From assembly GCA_002049455.2 (NCBI GenBank), contig KV918768.1, forward strand, positions 496,001-560,000: DNA of 64,000 nucleotides, in the 5' to 3' direction. The first letter of the stretch is position 1; the number at the start of each line of letters is the position of its first letter. Shown piece after piece: positions 34,816-46,283 of this stretch. Source of the DNA: Porphyra umbilicalis (lineage: Eukaryota; Rhodophyta; Bangiophyceae; Bangiales; Bangiaceae). Under the pieces are notes generated by a model. The model saw only the letters and a program-made list of their open reading frames with translations, was not told the DNA's origin and ran no database searches. A program made the translations under genes and the position numbers.

Positions 34816-36600
34816 TCACAACGCACCACTGACCAGCAGCGCGCCGTCGGCGTCGGCGAGCAGTCCCGTCCGCAGCCGCACCGCCGGGGTGGCGGCTGGC
34901 ACCTCCTCCATGACGAGTGCGCCAACGTCCCCCTCGTGCACCCGCGGGGGTGGGACCGGCGCGTCGGTGGCGCGCTCGTCAAAGACCGCGTCTAGAAAGG
35001 GATGGGCGAGCAGCGTCACCGCGGAGCCCCGTGCGTCTGGGTCGAGCGTCAGCATGCGACCGAGAAAGTCGGCAAGCAGCCGCCGTGGGTGTGCCGACAG
35101 GTCCGTGACCGCCTGCAGCAACCGGCCGAGGCTCACGTACCGGTGTATCGGCACCCCAAAGAGCGCCCCGTCGGTCGCCCACAGGCGCTCCCCGTACCGG
35201 CTGCCGACCTTAAAGGCGGAGGGAAAATCCACGTCGGGCCGCCCGAGCACGTCCCGCATCAGCGCCAGGTGTTCAATGTCCTCCTCCGTCGTGTCCCCGG
35301 CGTCCGTGCCGTCCGGCGAAAATAGAAAATCCCCTACCGCCACGTCCCAGACGATGCAGCCGACCGACCATATGTCGGTCGCGGCCGACCCCGGCACCCC
35401 CGCAACGATTTCGGGCGCGCGGTACTCGCGCGTTTGCAGCACGTAATGGCGGTCGAGTTTCCCGTCCCCGTCGAGCTCCTCCGTATTGCCCCAATCAATC
35501 GTCACGACGCTTGCGGGGGCGTGGCACGTGCCGTCGGGGGTGAAAAAGGTGGCGGTGGCCAGCTCCCGCGCCACGTCGGCGGGGAAGTCCGCGAAGTCGG
35601 CCACCGCCGCCACGTCCGCCACCGTGCCGTTGAGCGCGGCCGCCGCTCGCGTCTGCGCTTGCAGCAGTGCCGCGCAGCTGTTGGCGTCAGCGGTGGCCGC
35701 CGACACACTCCCGCCCGCACCGAGCGACGGCGGGAGGCGGAGCGCCAGGTTGGCAATCTTGAGGTCCGTGTGCACCATCGAGTGGTCGTGCGCGAGCGCA
35801 AGCGCGCGGAGCAAGTCACGGGCAACGGTTTGGACAACATTGAGCGGGGCGCCACGCAGCCCTGCCCGCCCCACGGGCGTGTTTAGGTAGGCAAAAAGAG
35901 CGACGCGCAAGGACGTGCCCAGAAGTTCAAACACCGCGCAGTGGTGCCGCCCGTGCGGACCGACGGTCGTAAAGGTGGCCAGCTGCCGCATGAGCGGTGG
36001 CAGTGGCGGAGAGCCGTGCTCCCCGACCGCCGCCACCGCCTCGGCCTCGGCTGCGTCGGTGAGGCGGCTGGCAAAGTAGGCTTCCTCCTCAGCCATGGAC
36101 ATGCGCTCGGCGGCCCAGATCTTGACCGCCACCTCCCGCGGGCGTCCGTGCCAGTCACCGTGCCTAGCGTCGTGCGGCTCGACCGTCGTATCGACCGCCT
36201 TCCAAACGGTGGAGAAGGAGCCCCAACCGAGCTTGGACACCACCCGGTAGCGGCCGCCGTCAAGGGTATCCCCTGGCCGAACGGGGTGGAGGCCCCGCCG
36301 CCGGTAGCGGCGCTCCGACTCATAGCCGACGGCACGGTCAAAGGAAGGGACAGAGGAAGAGGCGTCGACGAGGAAGGGAGAACCATTGAGAGAACCCCGC
36401 ACCGCCAAACACGTGCGGTGGACGTTGATGGCGCGGTCAATCGGTGGGAGCTTGCACCACAGCGGTGAGCCGGGACCCCGCATGCGGGTGGTGTAGGCCA
36501 AGGTGCCGTCGGCGGCAGCGCCGCCAACGAGCGCCGCCAGGAGGGGGACGGCCGCCGCCACGGCCGCAGCATCCAGCGCTAAACACCGCCATCGAGCCAT
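34816..36600 (-). CDS. SRPK-like protein kinase with N-terminal leader
   Basis: 594 residues from the Met at 36600. Kinase motifs are in order: SKLGWGSFSTV loop (122-132), VAVK with Lys160, HTDLKIANL (277-285, catalytic Asp279, Asn284), DWGN in place of DFG (369-372) and QTREYRAPE (389-397). HTD and QTRxYRxPE are typical of SR-protein kinases in the CMGC group. As in SRPKs, the two lobes are separated by an insert (about 290-365) rich in Ala. Residues 1-30 form a hydrophobic leader (LDAAAVAAAVPLLAALVGG) that looks like a signal peptide or signal anchor; SRPKs are normally cytosolic or nuclear. All catalytic residues are present, so it should be active. It diverges from the cyclophilin gene. 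An earlier in-frame Met adds 18 residues and would bury the leader. Confidence 0.8.
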   Translation of the reverse strand: MARWRCLALDAAAVAAAVPLLAALVGGAAADGTLAYTTRMRGPGSPLWCKLPPIDRAINVHRTCLAVRGSLNGSPFLVDASSSVPSFDRAVGYESERRYRRRGLHPVRPGDTLDGGRYRVVSKLGWGSFSTVWKAVDTTVEPHDARHGDWHGRPREVAVKIWAAERMSMAEEEAYFASRLTDAAEAEAVAAVGEHGSPPLPPLMRQLATFTTVGPHGRHHCAVFELLGTSLRVALFAYLNTPVGRAGLRGAPLNVVQTVARDLLRALALAHDHSMVHTDLKIANLALRLPPSLGAGGSVSAATADANSCAALLQAQTRAAAALNGTVADVAAVADFADFPADVARELATATFFTPDGTCHAPASVVTIDWGNTEELDGDGKLDRHYVLQTREYRAPEIVAGVPGSAATDIWSVGCIVWDVAVGDFLFSPDGTDAGDTTEEDIEHLALMRDVLGRPDVDFPSAFKVGSRYGERLWATDGALFGVPIHRYVSLGRLLQAVTDLSAHPRRLLADFLGRMLTLDPDARGSAVTLLAHPFLDAVFDERATDAPVPPPRVHEGDVGALVMEEVPAATPAVRLRTGLLADADGALLVSGAL

Positions 36601-37837
36601 GGTGAAAACGACGGAAATGAGGGTGGCAATGGTCGGCCTCGGGGTGAAGAGCAAGTTTTCTCCAAGGCGAGATGACTACAGGCGCACAGAGATCCGCCGT
36701 GTGCGCCGCTGACGCAATAAATGGGCAGACCAAGCGAGACGGCGGGGGTGGTGCACACGCCCACTCACGTCAGTGCTACTCAACGAGGGCGACCGGCTCG
36801 GACAACTCCATCCAGGCTGCCAAACTGTCCCACTCGCCCGCTGTTGATGTACACTCCCACGGGTCACCGCCAGGGCCAGTCACGCCAGGCGCTTCTCAAA
36901 CTCCCGCTTCCTCTTGGTGACTCAGCGCGCGTGTCACCCCTACCGCTGGCATTGCAAAAAGGGACACCAGGGTGCACGCACGCCCGCCCGCCCCTCCCCC
37001 CTGGGTCTTCGTGGCAGGCCCTCGGCCCATTGCGCGTGGCGGCCGCCCAAGCGGCGCCACCCGCAACGCCTGCTCCCACCTCCACCAATCGTCGAATCCG
37101 CAACCGACGAAGCGGCCGCCGCATGCAGCAAAAGCTACCCCAACAACGTGCCATCGATTCCTATCACCACCTCTCCCCGTGGCAGGCGGTTGGCGAGGGC
37201 GACAGCAGGGGCGGGGTGAGCGCAGGGACAACAAGAAGCGGGCGGGTGGGGCGCCCACGCACGCTTGCAGGCGCGTCTGCTCCCACGCGTGCGGCAGCGG
37301 GGATGCGGGGCTTGGCCTTGCACACAGGCCCGGCCAACGCAAGAGCTGGGTGGACTGGAAGCGCCAGTCCAATTCAAAAAAGGATTAATGACGTTCGCAG
37401 TATGTGTAGTTGCCACTCAGACCCATCACGAATTAGCAGGGCTATTGCTGACTTTCCAATTTTAGCCGACTCAGTCGATGCAAAGAACGGAGATCAAGTG
37501 TGTGAAACTGTGTTTTGCCCATCCTTTCAGCCGGATAAAGTGGATTGACCAATGAGGTGATGACTTTCACGTCTTTTTACTTTGATTTTTTGCGGCCACT
37601 ATTGCACGAGCCAATGGCGCCCCTTTGATCCTTGGCCGTCCAAATCTCAGGAACCCTGCTCGTGCCGTGGAGCCCATCTTGAGGTGATCCAGGCTCTCCA
37701 CTCCATCGCCTGACGCGCTCCAGTTGACTTGACCGCTGCCCCGTGTACCTTGCCCGCGATCCATCATCGTTGGCAGCGTCTTCACCTCCTCTGATTGTTT
37801 TTCTCTTGTATCTTCCCGCCCCCCCTCACCTTTCATC
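36601..37837. other. Divergent intergenic region, kinase/cyclophilin
   Basis: 1.2 kb with both promoters. No TATA box or repeated motif stood out. Open frames in it are shadows. Confidence 0.4.
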
Positions 37838-38933
37838 ATGGCGTTCGTCCCCACTGCTGCGGCCGTGCGCCTGTCGGCTGCCCGCTCCTCCTTTGTCTGC
37901 CGCGCGGCCGTCGGCTCGGCCCGCGCGGCGCTGCCCACCCGCCGCGTGTCCGCCGCCACCTCCACCCGCACCCTGTCCATGGCCGCGTCGCCGACGGTCA
38001 CCAACACCGTGTACTTTGACATCACCGTTGGCGGGCAGCCGTCGGGGCGGGTCACGTTTGGCCTCTTTGGCGACGATGTGTATGTTTTGGGAGACGGGGT
38101 GGAGACGTGGTGTGGAGTGTCGTGTTGTTCACAGGTGGTTTGGGCGGGTGGACATGAGTATGGTGGTGCCGGCGGGGCTTGGTGTGTTCTTGTCGTGGGC
38201 CCCTCTGCCCCAAGCTGTATCCCCACGATTCCTTTATCTAACACGCCGCGCCTGTGCTTCCCCTCTTTTATTGCCTCGGTTGCCGTTGTTGATATGCTGT
38301 GGGTGTGTTCGTGTCACGATCATGTAGGCCCAAGACGGTGGAGAACTTCCGCGCCCTGTGCACGGGGGAGAAGGGCTTTGGCTACGCCGGCTGCCCGTTC
38401 CACCGCGTCATCCCCAACTTCATGATCCAGTACGTTTTCTCGCCGCATCGCGCCCGCTCTTGCCCGATCGATTCGCCCAAATGTGGTTGCCCGAGTGGTA
38501 GCTTGCTCCCTTCGGACAGCCGAGGCTAACGTCGACTCATCGGTTTGGAGCTCCTCCTCCTCGTTGGTTTGACACCCTGCCGTCTGTTGTTCCGTCTCTT
38601 CTACCTGCCTCGTCCGCACACAGGGGTGGTGACTTTACCAACCGCAACGGCACTGGCGGCAAGTCCATCTATGGCGAGAAGTTTGCCGACGAGAACTTTA
38701 ACCTCTCCCACACCACCCCCGGCCTGCTCTCCATGGCCAACGCGGGCCCCAACACCAACGGCTCCCAGTTCTTTGTGACGACCGTCCCGTGCGCGTGGTT
38801 GGACGGCAAGCACACGGTGTTTGGCCAGGTGACGGACGGCTACGACATCATCAAGGCGATTGAGACGGCGCCGACGGGGCCGGGCGACCGCCCGCGGGCC
38901 GAGGTGCTCGTCGAGTCGTGTGGCGAGCTCTAG
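37838..38933 (+). CDS. Plastid-type cyclophilin (peptidyl-prolyl isomerase)
   Basis: Exons are 37838-38079, 38328-38429 and 38624-38933, with introns of 248 and 194 nt (GTATGT...TAG and GTACGT...CAG). The product has 217 residues. Residues 1-47 ([18 protein letters not shown]...) are rich in Ala, Ser, Arg and Thr without acidic residues and start MAFV, as expected for a red-algal plastid transit peptide. The cyclophilin domain follows, with [15 protein letters not shown] (catalytic Arg, Phe and Gln), the GTGG loop, [14 protein letters not shown] and the Trp in [11 protein letters not shown]. It catalyses cis-trans isomerisation of X-Pro bonds, probably in the stroma. Both introns fall within or next to conserved blocks, which fixes the splice sites well. 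Confidence 0.93.
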
Positions 38934-39219
38934 AGGCCCCGACCGAGACCATCGTTTAGGGGGGGGGGGAAGGGGCGGGAGGGAGGGCCGATCGCAAGCG
39001 GTCGGCCTGTGGGGGCGCCGCGCCGCGTGTACGCTGGGCGCGTCGCCCAGGCGTGTGCCTTTTTTTTGTTTCATTGGGGCGGCGCTGGGCTGAGTTGAAT
39101 GCGGGCCTCGGCCTCTGCGTCGACCAAGCAGGCGCGCTCGTAACGTCTCTCTTTTTTTTTTTTTTGTGTCCTTGTCGTGTTGCCGCGCTCCCCGCACGCG
39201 CCGTCGGCGCCGCGCGTGC

Positions 39220-39895
39220 CTAGAGCCACCGGAGCACCCCCCACCCGAGGGCCAACCCCACAAACGTGCCGACGACGTTGCCGCCGACGCCGACCAAAAA
39301 CGCGGGCACCTCCTCCTCCCGCCACCCCCGCCCGGCGGCCATGGCCGCCGCCGTGGCGGGCCCCCCAATGGCCGCGTTGGACGCGAGCAGCAGCCGCCGC
39401 GCCCAGCGGCGGCCGCCGCCCGCGTCGCGACGCCACGGCGCGCGCGTCCCTGGGAGCCCCCCCCCCGCCACCACCGCCGCCGCCACAACCGCCGCGTGCG
39501 TTGCGTACAAGGCGACACAATAGGCGAGGAGGGGGCCAAACAGCGACCCGCCCCCCGCCGAGGAGGCGCCGAGCGCGGCGGTGAGTGGCCCGCCGACCGC
39601 CCCCGCGGCCGCAAAGTAGACGTAGAGGAGCACCGTGCCGGCCGTGTCGGCGGCGGGCACGAGCGCCCCCACCGCCCGCGGCGCCACCGTCGCGAGGGTG
39701 ACCGTCGCGGCGGTGGCGAGCGGGAGCGCCAGCCCGCCGGCGACGCGCGTGGCGGCGGCGGCAATGGCGGCGGCGAGGGTGAGGACCGTCAGGTAGCGCT
39801 CGACAGAGGTGGGGGGGGGGGGGGGGGGGGGGGCGAGGCGGAACCGGCGGGCCGTCGGTAACCACGGGGGGGGGGGCGTGGGGGCGACCGCCGCC

Positions 39896-39928
<33 letters not shown>

Positions 39929-40851
39929 GGGGAGCCCAGAGCAGGCACGGGCGTCGGGGCGGCGACGGCGCCGCGCCGCGCCGCGCCGCCGCCCGCCCCG
40001 GCCGCGGCGGTGGCCACGGCGAGCGGGGGCTCCCCCCCCCCCGCCCCCCCCCCCCCCCCCTCGGCGTGCCGCTGCCACTGGCGGTCGAGCCACCCCCCCA
40101 CGGCGCTGACGGCGGGAAAGTAGGCGAGGCCGACCAGGTTGTCCGCCGTCAACGCGACCGGGATGGCCTCGACAGGCACGCCGAGCACGGCGACGACGGC
40201 CATAAAGTTGAGCCCCCCCCCGACATTCTTGGCCGCAAGCGCCGCGGCGAGGCGCCACAACAGCCCGGCGGCGGCGGCGCCACCCCCACCCGCCCCCGCC
40301 CCCGCCCCCGCCGCCGCCGCCGCCCCCGCCACGGCCGCAAACGCGGCGACCGCGCCCACGGCGGTGGCGGCGGCGGCGACCGCCGCCGGAGCGCCCATCC
40401 CCCCCGCACACTGCCGCACCGCCGCCACGTCGGCGCGCAGGAGCAGCAGCGGCGTCGCGACGCGCACGGCGGCGGCCATGAGCGCCCCCGTCGCGTCGGG
40501 GGTGTGCGGCAGCAGCCGACCATTGACGGCGGCGGCGCCGAGGAGCATGGCCGCGACGGGGCCGGTGAGGGCGGCGCCGACGGCGGTCGTGCGGGCGGCG
40601 GCGAGGCCCCCGGCGGCGGCGGCGCCGAGGGTGGCGAGCCCCGCGAGGGGGGCGGTGGGGGGGATGAGCGCCGCCTGGGGGGGGGGGGGGGGGGGGGACG
40701 GCGACCGCGGGGGCCCTGGGGGTGGGGCACCCGGCACCAGACGACGGCGGACGTGGGGATGGGGGCGCCGGGGGGGGGGGGGGGGGCGCCATCGCGGCGC
40801 GGGCGGCAGCGCCGCCGGCACGAGCGCGCGGCAGCGGCGGCGGGCGCCCAC
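39220..40851 (-). CDS. DUF819 family integral membrane protein
   Basis: 543 codons, of which about the last 480 are credible. Repeated hydrophobic segments run from AALIPPTAPLAGLATLG to the end. The C-terminal block ASNAAIGGPATAAAMAAGRGWREEEVPAFLVGVGGNVVGT is the most characteristic part of the DUF819 (YjcL-like) family, multi-span membrane proteins found in bacteria and in plant and algal plastids; function unknown. NLVGLAYFPAVSAVGGW is a further conserved segment. The N-terminus is uncertain: the first 55 residues are Arg/Pro-rich, and G runs of up to about 19 bases at 40679-40697 and 40769-40785 may hide frame errors, so the true start may lie upstream in another frame. A long Ala/Gly insert at about 265-345 is typical for this genome. 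It converges with the cyclophilin gene, 286 bp apart. Confidence 0.75.
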
Positions 40852-43591
40852 GGCAGCGGCGGCGGGAGGAAGGCGGCGTCCATGGCCGCTGACCGGCCGT
40901 CAAAGCGGCACCGCCGGGCGACGCGCGCGGAGCGTCGCTGGCCGCGACGGCCAGGGGGGATCCCTCGACGCAGCGCGGGGGCGGCACGGACGGCCGCCGC
41001 GCACGGGCGGGCACGAGCGGCCGCCGCGCGCGGGCGGGCGCGGCCGCCGCACAGCAAGCGGGATCCGCGTCGCGCCGGCAAGACCGGCGCGTCGGGGCGC
41101 GCGGCCAAATCCACCCAAACGCCACCCGCAGACCCCGGCCGTGGCGGTCGACGCCGCCGTGACCGCCGCGCGCCGTTGAGGCGGCGCCGTGACACTGCGC
41201 ACCGGCGGTCGGTCGCTGACCGAGCACCCGTCGGACGGGCGGTGCGGCGGCGCCACCCGGCCCCGGGTGGGGCGCCGCCGCTGCGGGGCGCGACGCGCCT
41301 CGCGGCTGCCGACAGCGCCGCCGCTGGTGGGCCGATCCCGTGGTGGCGTTTCGCACCCGCCCTCGTGGGGCGACCACGACGGGTCGCCCGTGCGGGCGCC
41401 ATGGTGGCACGCCCGTCTCGCGCCCCAGGCAGCTGGCTAGTAGAGGTGCGCCCATCGTCCCGAGGATGCTCTCACTTCCACGTGCGCGTTTTTCAAACTT
41501 GCCATGACCATATTGGTTTTCACGTCCACCCTGCTCTGTCTACCCCTTGTTGGCGCTTCGTTGGATACACGGGCATCGGATGAGCCGGGTGACCTGACCG
41601 CCCATTCGCGGCGTTACGCTACGCACCGCGGCGTGCGCCACCTCCTCATGGACATGTGCTGCTGACATGCTGCGGTCAGCGGTCGCGGGCGGCTCGAACT
41701 GTACTCTGTGTGCCCACAAGACACGGCGACGCCCGCGGGCGCCCGGCATCGACGCGAGGCCTTTGGACACTGTAGCGCACATCAAAATATTGGCCCCCCA
41801 TTGGCCGACGCCGGCCCCGAGACACGATGTGGTGCCGAGGGGCAGACAGCGAGCACCCCACTTCACCGCCGCGCTCACCACGCTGGCCGCAGCGGCCGCC
41901 CGCGACCGGCCACCAGACAGTCAATAGCCGCGTTTCGCCCCCCCCTACAAGCTTGGCAAGGTTCTTGGGCGCCCGCATGCTGGGCTGTGTCCCCCCCAGA
42001 AGTCGTCGCCCGCCCCCTCAACTCACCTTTTGACGAGTCGTCGGCCCCCACGTGAGGTAGTGCAGGTGCATATCGAGCAGCCGGTGGCCAACGGCTCTGG
42101 CTCATTTATACAGGACAGACGCCCACCCGGTGCCCTTCTCAAACTGGCGGCAGCGGCGGCACGCTCGAGTTGCTGGCCGGCCCAAACGTGCGCGTCCGAC
42201 CGTGCTTCACCTGCTGGCGTCCATTGCTGGCAGCGCCACACCTCCGAAGTGGAAGCGAAGGACACTGGGGCCATCGCCCGCACTAGAAAAGTGCGTGCGG
42301 GGGGTCGGCCGCAGCGATGGACTTGAGTTTGTGGTGCAACAGCGGCCGCGCTACAAGCCGTCACCGTTCCTGCCCCAACGTCGGCGCTCTCCACCCTCAC
42401 CCTACCTCCCAGAGTTTAGACGTGTATGACGTGTCAGTGACAGCAGAGGTGGTCACGTTCGTCGACGGATTTGCCCTTTGGACCGCCGTGGCACTACTTG
42501 CACAGATCGCTAGAGCGGGTCTTCTTCAGACGGGGCAACACCTCAGGTACTCGCCAGGCCAGACGCTCCTTCCCACTGCTCATAACGCCAGACGCATCTT
42601 CCCACTCCTCACAACGGAGTGACCGAGCACTTTTGAGCGGTACCAACCCCGAGTTGGATCCACGCGCCGACTGCCGCGCTCAGGTAGCAGTGTCAAGCAG
42701 GGGGCAACTGTCCAGCGCGGCGGGGCGCAATTTGCCGACGCATGGAGGCGGCCACGGTTTCGGAGCAGGAAGTGCCGACCACCCCGTCCACCCGCGTACG
42801 TCAAGAACCTCGGCCTGAGCAACCGGCGTCGCTGGGACGCCAGGCACCGCTCCAGCTGGTGCGCACCGTCGGGAGAACAGGGTGGCATGCGTTGCGCCTG
42901 TGTTGCCAACGTGGCCCGCCGGCGACCGGTGGGTGTCTGTTCGCGCTGGGACCGGTGGCGACAACGGCCACCGCGAGAGCAGCTGAGACCAACGTCGTGG
43001 GGCCAGTGACCCCTCTCTTCGACCCCCCCCCCATCTCCTGCCTTGCCCATGCTGCCACGTCTCTAACTGCGTTGGCAGGGGAGGCTGCCGTAAGGCCTCA
43101 ACTTGCGCACACGCACAGTAGAGGTATGGAAGAGGCGAGGGAGGGCGAGCGCAGCGGGACGAGCGTTGACTGAGGTCGCTGAGCGACCTCCACAGTGCCG
43201 GGGGGACGGAGATGGCAGTGTGGGGCGAAAGTGGTTGCGGGAGGTCGGGCGCGAGGCCCCTGCGCCCATCCCGGCCACATCGCAGGGCGGCTAACGCCCT
43301 TCGCCGCTGCGCGCGGCGTTGCCCGGGCAGACGCGTGGCGGTGCACAGCGGCCGCGCGTGGCGTGCCGCGGCAATTGCGGATGCGGACACAGTCGGCGTA
43401 CAAAACCGGGCCGTCCCATGGCGGAAGAGCGGGCAATCAACCGCGCTGGCCATGCGCCTTCCCCTTGACGCTCGGGTTCCCCCTGCGTCCCCTTTCGCGC
43501 CCAACGAGCAAGTCAGCCGCCGTCGGACAGGCGCGCGTGTACCCACTTGAGGTCGGTGGTCTCCCCAGCGCCGGCGCCCACCCCACCCACC
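40852..43591. other. Intergenic region, no gene recognised
   Basis: 40852-41410 is extremely GC-rich and may include the true 5' end of the DUF819 gene. 41411-43591 has only short or low-complexity open frames on both strands. No repeat copies of other parts of the window were noticed. Confidence 0.35.
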
Positions 43592-44590
43592 ATGGCGAGC
43601 AGGATGATGCCATCGGTCACCAGCGCGGCGGCGGCTGCCACTGCCATTGCAGTTGCGACGCTGTCTGCCCGTCCGTCGGCGGCCGCGACGCTGCCCGTTG
43701 GGTGGGGCCAGCGGGCGGCCGCCGCCACGTCCCCCGCCACGGCGATGGTCACTGACAAAGCCTTGCTGGCATCATCGTGCCCGTGCGTGGCACCCGCTAA
43801 CATTGCCGAGGCCCTCAACGGAGGCCCCATATACCACCTGATGGTCACGGGCACTATCGAGGACGGCGCCGGCAGCAGCTACACGGCCTACTACAAGGCG
43901 GTCGTCAAGGCGGGCTTCAACGGCGGCTGTGACCGGGAGGCGGTCGTCATCAAGACGCCGACCGCCGCGGGGGTATGCGGCGTAGAGCTGCAAGTCGGCT
44001 CAACGTACCTGCTGCAAGCGCGGACGACGGGCGGCTCGTCGCCGCTGCCAGGCGTTGGCGCCTCAGTGGCGGTCGTCACCGCAATCTCGTGTGGGTACAT
44101 CAAGCCCGCCAGCAGCGTGCCGGCTGCCGACCAGTGGGCGCTGAACGAGGTGTCGTGCGACGGAAAGGGCGGGGGCTATCCAAAGAGGCCCACCACATCC
44201 TTAAGTCCTTCCAACACCACTGCTGCGGGCGCCGCAAAGGCCGAGGCCAAGGCGGCCAGGACCACCGCGACGACAGAGAGCCCCACCCCTGTGTTGATTG
44301 TCGCTGGAGAGGACGATGATGACGAGGAGGCGGCAGCCGACGCCAAAGTCTACAACGAGGTCCATGCCACCGCCACCGACGGAGAGGTCGAGGAGGACGC
44401 TGGGGCCGACGCCGAGGCCGACAAGGTGGCCATCGCCGTGGCCACCGACGGAGGGCTTAAAGAAGCAGCGGCCGTCCACGGCGCGACCGTGAACCGCAGT
44501 CCGCCTGTGCTGGTCGGCCCACACGGAGCGGAGGCGGACGAAGCGATGGCGGCGGCAACCGCCGCCGCCACCGCCGCCACCGCTCGTTGA
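43592..44590 (+). CDS. Secreted NTR/TIMP-like domain protein
   Basis: 332 residues from a Met in good context (CACCATGG). Residues 1-32 form a signal peptide (MASRMMPSV...Ala-rich, ending SAAA). About 60-190 resemble a netrin-like (NTR/TIMP) module, an OB-fold domain with three disulphides. A Cys-x-Cys pair opens it (C63, C65); then come VKTP-like IKTPTAAGVCGVELQVGSTYLL (C129) and later single Cys (C113, C167, C189), six in total. The CGV-x-L-x2-G-x-YLL spacing is the strongest point. The rest (200-332) is an acidic, Ala/Thr-rich tail without structure. In animals such domains inhibit metalloproteases or bind matrix; no function can be claimed in an alga. No catalytic residues apply. The domain assignment is by pattern only. 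Confidence 0.6.
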   Translation: MASRMMPSVTSAAAAATAIAVATLSARPSAAATLPVGWGQRAAAATSPATAMVTDKALLASSCPCVAPANIAEALNGGPIYHLMVTGTIEDGAGSSYTAYYKAVVKAGFNGGCDREAVVIKTPTAAGVCGVELQVGSTYLLQARTTGGSSPLPGVGASVAVVTAISCGYIKPASSVPAADQWALNEVSCDGKGGGYPKRPTTSLSPSNTTAAGAAKAEAKAARTTATTESPTPVLIVAGEDDDDEEAAADAKVYNEVHATATDGEVEEDAGADAEADKVAIAVATDGGLKEAAAVHGATVNRSPPVLVGPHGAEADEAMAAATAAATAATAR

Positions 44591-45023
44591 GGACCCCCCG
44601 CGGCTGTGTCGCCCCCCTCGACGGCGGCCCTACGGGGAACTTTTCCTGAATATCCAGCCACCTTAAAATGCGTCGATCTGACACCCACAGAATAAACATC
44701 GCCTCGAAGTCGATCCGCCGTATTCCGGTCGCGGGGGCACGTCCGCGGACAAATCACGCCATCTCATTGGGCCAGCATCATTTCTACTGTTGTGGCGGGC
44801 CCTTGCTAACTGTAGCCCCTGTACTGCTCCCATCTGGTCCGCCTGCTCATACGCCTAAAGGTCAATTCCACGCATTACGGCGCATGAGCGCGACTCATAT
44901 TGGCGCGCACAGAACTCGGCAATGGAACGAGCGTTGGTGCTCCGCACGGACGCATCCTGGAGCCTACTTCGTCAGCTTTTTGATGACAAACTCTCAGGCT
45001 GCTACGACCATAGGCTTGAGAGA
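44591..45023. other. Spacer
   Basis: 3' flank of the NTR-like gene; no feature recognised before the nested elements begin. Confidence 0.4.
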
Positions 45024-45025
45024 TA

Positions 45026-46283
45026 TGGTGCGTGTCCCAAAAATGAGACATGGCGGTTTTTTCTTTTTTTCTCGGCCCACTGGCCTTCTGCAACGGTCCG
45101 ATAATGTAATGTGACCCACTCGATCCCACTGTGCTTCCAGAACAGCCCCTGACAGTGTTAGCAGAGGCGGCACATCCTGACATGTCATGGGCGAAAGTGT
45201 CATTCATTGCAACTTCGACAGGTGACGATCACGCGGCCCAATCAAATGCACAGATACTAAAGCAGGCATGTCCTGACAGTTTGTGCACGAAGAAAAGGGC
45301 AATACCTTACCAATAAAAACGTGAAAAAGACCCCCATGTATGGTGCGTGTCCCAAAAATGAGACATGCGCGTTTTCTGAAGGACTGACACATCACTGCAC
45401 GGGGGCAGGCGGCGTGGGGTACGAGAAAATTCTCGACTGGCCTCCATGGAAAGAGCCTCTCCCGATGCGTGCTTGGCTGACGACTCCTTAATACCCGCCT
45501 GTGGGCCCTGTTCTGTGGACCTCTCAGATAGCCCCGATCTTGGAGCCGGTCTTTTTCAGGTTCTTGGGGTTAAAGGTTTGCAACGCCAAAGCTCATGTGC
45601 TAACTGGAGCTTCGAAGAGGGGTGTCCCAAATCGTGTTTTCCTGACAGGGGGCTACATGGGGGTCTTTTTCACGTTTTTATTGGCAAGATGGTGCCCTTT
45701 TCTTCGTGCACAAACTGTCAGGACATGCCTGCTCTAGTATCTGTGCATTTGATTGGGCCGCGTGATCGTCACCTGTCGAAGTTGCAATGAATGACACTTT
45801 CCCCCATGACACGTCAGGATGTGCCACCTCTGCTAACACTGTCAGGAGCTGTTCTGGAATCACAGTGGGACCGAGTGGGTCACATTACATTATCGGACCG
45901 TTGCAGAAGGCCAGTGGGCCGAGAGAAAAAGAAAAAACCGCCATGTCTCATTTTTGGGACACGCACCATAGCCCCCTGTGAGGAAAACACAATTTGGGAC
46001 ACCCCTCATCGAAGCTCCAGTTAGCACATGAGCTTTGGCGTTGCAAACCTTTAACCCCAAGAACCTGAAAAAGACCGGCTCCAAGACCGGGGCTATCTGA
46101 GAGGTCCACAGAACAGGGCCCGCAGGCGGGTATTAAGGAGTTGTCAGCCAAGCACGCGTCGGGAGAGGCTCTTTCCATGGAGGCCAGTCGAGAATTTTCT
46201 CGTACCCCACGCCGCCTGCCCCCGTGCAGTGATGTGTCAGTCCTTCAGAAAACGCGCATGTCTCATTTTTGGGACACGCACCA
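45026..46283. mobile_element. TA-targeting MITE, outer copy, split by a copy of itself
   Basis: The outer copy is 45026-45338 plus a central TA plus 45971-46283: 313 + 2 + 313 = 628 bp. Its ends are TGGTGCGTGTCCCAAAAATG and the reverse complement, flanked by TA at 45024-45025 and 46284-46285. The terminal repeat is about 27 bp perfect (to GAGACATG). TA target and TGG-type ends suit the Tc1/mariner (IS630) superfamily. It has no coding capacity; open frames are by chance. A second complete copy lies between the halves. Confidence 0.9.
45341..45968. mobile_element. TA-targeting MITE, inner copy (inverted)
   Basis: Exactly 628 bp, with the same terminal repeats, in the opposite direction to the outer copy. 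Its own centre is TA at 45654-45655. It is flanked by TA at 45339-45340 and 45969-45970, which is the duplicated central TA of the outer copy. The left half (45341-45653) is the reverse complement of 45971-46283, and the right half (45656-45968) of 45026-45338. A handful of substitutions separate the copies, so the event is not brand new. Confidence 0.9.

Noticed and set aside
39071-41455. Minus-strand open frame of 794 codons over the DUF819 gene
   Set aside because: Arg-rich frame offset from the one that encodes the membrane protein.
45343-46283. Reading the four-part region as two overlapping inverted repeats of about 310 bp
   Set aside because: The exact 313+2+313 arithmetic and the TA at every junction fit one element nested in another.
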